A DNA stretch of 64,000 nt from Planctomycetota bacterium. GTDB lineage: Bacteria; Planctomycetota; Phycisphaerae; Phycisphaerales; UBA1924. The translations under genes and the position numbers were made by a program. The stretch spans positions 50,935 to 114,934 of the forward strand of contig JAJRXR010000008.1 of NCBI GenBank assembly GCA_024276195.1. The letters run 5' to 3'. Every line of letters begins with the position of its first letter. The stretch's first letter is position 1. The notes beneath the pieces were generated by a model. It was not told the DNA's origin. It did no database searches and worked only from the letters and a program-made list of their open reading frames with translations. Shown here piece after piece: positions 60,868 to 64,000 of the stretch.

Positions 60868-61150
60868 CCTGCTCCAGAGGCGAGCCCAAGTCTACCAGAC
60901 CTGCGCCCCGCCCCCGCCGCCTGACAGCTTCCCCACGCCCCGCGCAGGCCCACCAGCCGAAATCGGACCCGCCCGCAGCCCCGCGCACCCCGCACGCCCG
61001 GCGCCCCCCGCGCCATGACCCCCCCCGCCCGCGCCACCCCTCCCCCAAACGCGCGTCCGCACTTGCACACGCCCCGCGGGGCTGCATCTTACACGCGGGG
61101 GGATCACCCCTCGACAGCACAACCGAGAGACGACACACAGGAGAGAAGCC

Positions 61151-61855
61151 ATGACCAGCACACTTCGTGCACTCGCTATCGGAGCGCTCGCGATGAGCGC
61201 CTCCGCCGCCGCCGCCCAGAACGTTGACATGCGGTTCCTCGACACCGGCGCTGGCAAGGGCGTCAAAATCTGGTCCGACGGCTACGACGGCAACGTCTTC
61301 GCCGGGCAGCTCATCCACGAGATCGACGCCGGCGATTCTGACCTCACCGGCATCTACACCACCTACTGCATCGACGTCCACGACTTCGTCACCAGCCGCT
61401 TCAAGACCTACCAGGTCTCCAACCTCGCCGACGCCCCCGACGCCCACACCATGGGCGAAGACACCGCCCAGGCCCTCCGCGACCTCTACGCCTACGCCGA
61501 CGGCGCCCAGCTCGCCGCCGACGCCTCCAACACCTTCGCCGCCGCCTTCCAGATCGCCGTCTGGGAAATCGTCGAGGACTACGACGCGAGCGTCGGCATC
61601 GCCAGCCTCGACATCACCTCCGGCTCGTTCAAAGCCTCCAAAACCAACGGGCGACGCCTCCGCGGCTCCTTCACCAACTACCTCAGCGACCTGTTCGGAT
61701 CCATCGGCTCCGGCGCCCGCAACCCCGGCCTCATCGCCCTCACCAGCGACCGCTACCAGGACCAGATCATCCAGACCACCATCCCCGCCCCGACAACCCT
61801 CGCCGCCTTCAGCCTGCTCGGCGCCGGCGCTATGCGTCGTCGACGCCGCGCCTGA
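61151..61855 (+). CDS. Secreted thioester-domain-like protein with PEP-CTERM-type tail
   Basis: A 234-residue secreted protein. Signal peptide ALAIGALAMSASAAAA. The core shows GIYTTYCIDVHDF (Cys73) and NTFAAAFQIAVWEIVEDYD (Gln134). The CID and FQxAxW blocks are the Cys and Gln elements that form the internal thioester of surface 'thioester domains' in Gram-positive adhesins and related bacterial proteins. The C-terminus is IPAPTTLAAFSLLGAGAMRRRR: a PxP motif, a hydrophobic helix and an Arg cluster, the layout of PEP-CTERM sorting signals with Ala in place of Glu. It is likely exported and sorted by an exosortase located elsewhere. ATG 61151 with GAGAG upstream. Calls are by pattern. Confidence 0.72.
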   Translation: MTSTLRALAIGALAMSASAAAAQNVDMRFLDTGAGKGVKIWSDGYDGNVFAGQLIHEIDAGDSDLTGIYTTYCIDVHDFVTSRFKTYQVSNLADAPDAHTMGEDTAQALRDLYAYADGAQLAADASNTFAAAFQIAVWEIVEDYDASVGIASLDITSGSFKASKTNGRRLRGSFTNYLSDLFGSIGSGARNPGLIALTSDRYQDQIIQTTIPAPTTLAAFSLLGAGAMRRRRRA

Positions 61856-61977
61856 CCCCGTACGCCCCCATCTTCAAAGCACACCCACGCTTACCACGCC
61901 CCGCTCCCGCGCTTCACGCCCGGAGCGGGGCGTTTGGCGCAACCCGACGCCCCGCCCGCCCAACTACCATCTGGATG

Positions 61978-62274
61978 ATGAGCCCCACCCTCTGGATCAG
62001 CTCCGCAGGCGATGACCCCGCATCGCCCAACCAAGGCCCGCGCGTCCGGCGCGTCGGCCCCGTCGGGCGCATCCTCATCGCGCTCACGGCCCTCGCCCTG
62101 ATCGCTCTGGGCCTGCTCGTGGCCATCCCCCTGCTGCTCATCGGATCCGTCGCGGTCTTCATCCTGCTCCTCATCACCCGCGTCCGCAGATCAATCCGTC
62201 TGCGCACCGAGACGACCGCAGGACGCAAGAACGTCCGCGTGATCCGCCGGGACAACCATTCGTCCTCCCGGTAG
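61978..62274 (+). CDS. Small membrane protein of unknown function
   Basis: A 98-residue protein. The N-terminal soluble part (1-28) is Pro/Gly-rich. It is followed by two closely spaced hydrophobic stretches, GRILIALTALALIALGLLVA and IPLLLIGSVAVFILLLI, which could be a hairpin or one long segment, and a strongly basic cytosolic tail (RVRRSIRLRTETTAGRKNVR). Codon usage is like that of neighbouring real genes. Start ATG 61978 (or 61975). No family recognised. Confidence 0.55.
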   Translation: MSPTLWISSAGDDPASPNQGPRVRRVGPVGRILIALTALALIALGLLVAIPLLLIGSVAVFILLLITRVRRSIRLRTETTAGRKNVRVIRRDNHSSSR

Positions 62275-62319
62275 CACCCAAGAGCAACTCGCTCGCCCGG
62301 TTGCCCACCCTTTCCCGGC

Positions 62320-63261
62320 TCAGTCGCCTTCGCCTTCGCCCTCGCCCCCAACCCCAACCCACGCCTCACGCAGGCTCCGCGTCAGCTCCCCCACCGCACC
62401 GTCCCCGATCGCCTCCGCCTCGACGCGCACCGCCGGCAGCACCCCCCACGAGCTGTTCGTCAAAAACACCTCGTCCGCGTCGAGCACATCGTCAATCGTC
62501 AGCATCCGCCGGGCGCACCCGACGCCCTGGCCCGAGGCGATCTCGATCACCTCAGCTCGCGTGATCCCGGGCAGCACCGGGCTGGGCATCGCGACCTTGC
62601 CGTCCTCGCTCGCCTCTTCGCCTCGCGCAATCGGCGTGACGAGTGTCCCGTCCTTGACCGCGAACAGGTTGCTCACGCACCCCCCGCAGACGTGGTTGGT
62701 CACCTGAAACATCAGCGCCTCGCCCGCGCCCTTGCCCGCCGCCCGCTGCAGCTCGCGCAGGCGCTGCCAGTAGTTGAGCGTCTTGTGACCCGCAGTCGGG
62801 TCCAGCGGGTTCGCCCGGGCGTCGGCGATGGTCACCCCCACGCCCCGCTCGAACATCTCATCCGGGTACGCCGTCGCCGGCTGGACCTGAATCAGCACCG
62901 TCGGCGTGTGCCCGCTCCGCCCCGTCGTCTGCAGCAGGTTCAGATCCCCGCCCGTGAGCGTCAGACGCACCCGCGCCCTCGCAAGCCCGGGCCGCGCGAC
63001 AACCAGCCGCACCGCCTCGCCCAGCGGTCCTGACCGCAGATCATCGCTCAGCCCCAACTCCGCCGCGGACGAGCACAGACGCTCGAGGTGCTCATCAAGA
63101 CGCCGAACACGCACCATCCCGGGGTCACACCCCGGATCCCCGGGTCCGGTCGCGTCCATGGTCTCGAACAGCCCGACGCCGTGCTGGAGCCCCGCGTCGA
63201 ACGCGGAGACCCGGGCGTCGTCGCGGTCGAGCAGCTCGCCGTTGAGAAAGACACTGGTCAT
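62320..63261 (-). CDS. Class IV aminotransferase / aminodeoxychorismate lyase-like
   Basis: A 313-residue fold-type IV PLP enzyme. It starts SVFLNGELLDRDDARVSAFD, typical of the family; the catalytic Lys is in PTAGHKTLNYWQRLREL and the phosphate-binding end is DEVFLTNSSWGVLPAVRVEA. This group includes 4-amino-4-deoxychorismate lyase (PabC), branched-chain aminotransferase (IlvE) and D-amino-acid transaminase; TNSxxGxxP and the short length favour PabC-like, but no pabA or pabB lies near. The C-terminus is low-complexity (VGVGGEGEGEGD). ATG 63261. Confidence 0.82.
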   Translation of the reverse strand: MTSVFLNGELLDRDDARVSAFDAGLQHGVGLFETMDATGPGDPGCDPGMVRVRRLDEHLERLCSSAAELGLSDDLRSGPLGEAVRLVVARPGLARARVRLTLTGGDLNLLQTTGRSGHTPTVLIQVQPATAYPDEMFERGVGVTIADARANPLDPTAGHKTLNYWQRLRELQRAAGKGAGEALMFQVTNHVCGGCVSNLFAVKDGTLVTPIARGEEASEDGKVAMPSPVLPGITRAEVIEIASGQGVGCARRMLTIDDVLDADEVFLTNSSWGVLPAVRVEAEAIGDGAVGELTRSLREAWVGVGGEGEGEGD

Positions 63262-63441
63262 GCCCGAGCGTAGGGAAGCGCCCCCCACCCCCGCCCCCAC
63301 CGCCGCTCACGCCCCAGGTTTTTCTCCCCGGGCGGAGAGATCCGACCCCGGCGCGCAGAGACCAGTTGATCGGTCACTCCCCGCTGACCAGCCCAGGCCC
63401 GTGGGGCTCGGGACACGCAGTTCTAGATGGAGAAGAAGATC

Positions 63442-64000
63442 ATGTTCACCAGCACACACAAGCGTCTGTATGTCCTCACCGCCCTCGTCGGCTCCGCGAT
63501 GTCCTCCACCGCCTCGGCCCAGCTCTACGAGCGCGCCATCGGCGACGCCAACGAGCAACGCTCCGACTGGGTCATCTCTGTCAACGACGCCGCCAGCCCC
63601 GGCTCGGCCCACGCCGGCACGACACGCGACAACGCGGACATCGACATGTACATTGCCCGCCTCAAGGTCGCCGGCGACACGCTCTGGGACACCCGCATCG
63701 GCACGCCCAACTCCACCGACACCGCCAACCGCATCGAACACTCGCAGACCCCCGATGACGGCTACCTCGTCGCCGGCGAGACCGACGTGTTTGCTATTCC
63801 CGGAATCGCCCCCTTCGCCATCTCCCTCACCCGCCTCGACAACGCCGGGAACATGCTCTGGAGCCAGCTCTACCAGGGCACGCCCTTCGCCGGCGGCTCC
63901 TTCGGCGCGACCGGCCTCGACGTGTACGCTGGCGGACGCTCGCTTCTGTGCGGACGCATCCAGATCCAGCAGTTCGCCGACCAGGGCGCCGTCGTCCACA
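63442..64000 (+). CDS. Secreted protein, partial
   Basis: The start of a secreted protein that runs off the window end (186 codons seen). Signal peptide MFTSTHKRLYVLTALVGSAM with cleavage after ASA; ATG at 63442 with GGAGAAG upstream, or ATG at 63427. The seen part has repeated short beta-blade-like phrases (WDTRIGTP, GYLVAGETD, LDNAGNMLWSQLY, GGRSLLCGRI) spaced about 40-50 residues, like Delta-60/beta-propeller repeats of planctomycete surface proteins. A GC-type dockerin or PEP-CTERM tail may follow beyond the edge. Function unknown. Confidence 0.6.
   Translation, partial: MFTSTHKRLYVLTALVGSAMSSTASAQLYERAIGDANEQRSDWVISVNDAASPGSAHAGTTRDNADIDMYIARLKVAGDTLWDTRIGTPNSTDTANRIEHSQTPDDGYLVAGETDVFAIPGIAPFAISLTRLDNAGNMLWSQLYQGTPFAGGSFGATGLDVYAGGRSLLCGRIQIQQFADQGAVVH

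Noticed and set aside
1-64000. tRNA or rRNA genes
   Set aside because: No cloverleaf-like T-loop/anticodon pattern or rRNA core sequence was noticed outside coding regions. A covariance-model scan would be decisive.

Overview
The window looks like a chromosomal segment of a high-GC planctomycete, most probably of the Phycisphaerae/Phycisphaerales type. The indications are: four secreted proteins ending in the double-motif 'GC-type' dockerin (DFSDV..FL.AFG.GC), several FG-GAP/VCBS proteins with ASPIC/UnbV tails, a type IV prepilin-like protein with an N-terminal cleavage/methylation helix, a PEP-CTERM-like tail (PAP plus hydrophobic helix plus RRRRR), and a TatC with a large extra loop. No rRNA, tRNA, CRISPR array, transposase or integrase was recognised.

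Layout. 1-14.9 kb is mostly housekeeping: a partial DedA/TVP38-type membrane protein, an MBL-fold hydrolase, dnaA followed by a 487-bp non-coding stretch with DnaA-box-like sites (candidate oriC), a minus-strand tatC-tadA-mutM operon, an ECF sigma / anti-sigma-like / PDZ-protein operon, a MoxR ATPase, an Rrf2 regulator, lysS, a secreted unknown, pyrE and a small zinc-ribbon membrane protein. 15-28.3 kb holds sulfate activation (sat, cysC, cysQ-like PAP phosphatase) interleaved with four GC-dockerin secreted proteins, a PAC2-family protein and an SLC13-type anion transporter with RCK_C domains. 28.4-45.4 kb is a long plus-strand exopolysaccharide cluster: four glycosyltransferases, a sugar formyltransferase, a polysaccharide deacetylase, two sulfotransferases each followed by a secreted protein, three tandem WcaF-like acetyltransferases, a beta-propeller-like protein and two multi-spanning polymerase/ligase candidates. 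45.8-64 kb returns to mixed genes: a secreted basic protein, mrp, an outer-membrane protein, a VCBS protein bracketed by gmk and a duplicated gmk 3' end, pyrB, a lipoprotein, ubiX, a Fic protein with an operator-like palindrome, a prepilin-like protein, dnaE with palindromic repeat sequence inside its reading frame, a thioester-domain-like surface protein, a small membrane protein, a class IV aminotransferase and a partial secreted protein.

How the parts may fit together. Sat and CysC make PAPS, the SLC13 permease could bring sulfate in, two sulfotransferases could use PAPS on a polysaccharide made by the adjacent cluster, and the CysQ-like phosphatase would remove the PAP by-product. No PAPS or sulfite reductase gene lies in the window. 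The region therefore reads as a plausible sulfated, formylated and acetylated exopolysaccharide locus with its own sulfate-donor supply. This is inference from gene content and order, not something the sequence proves.
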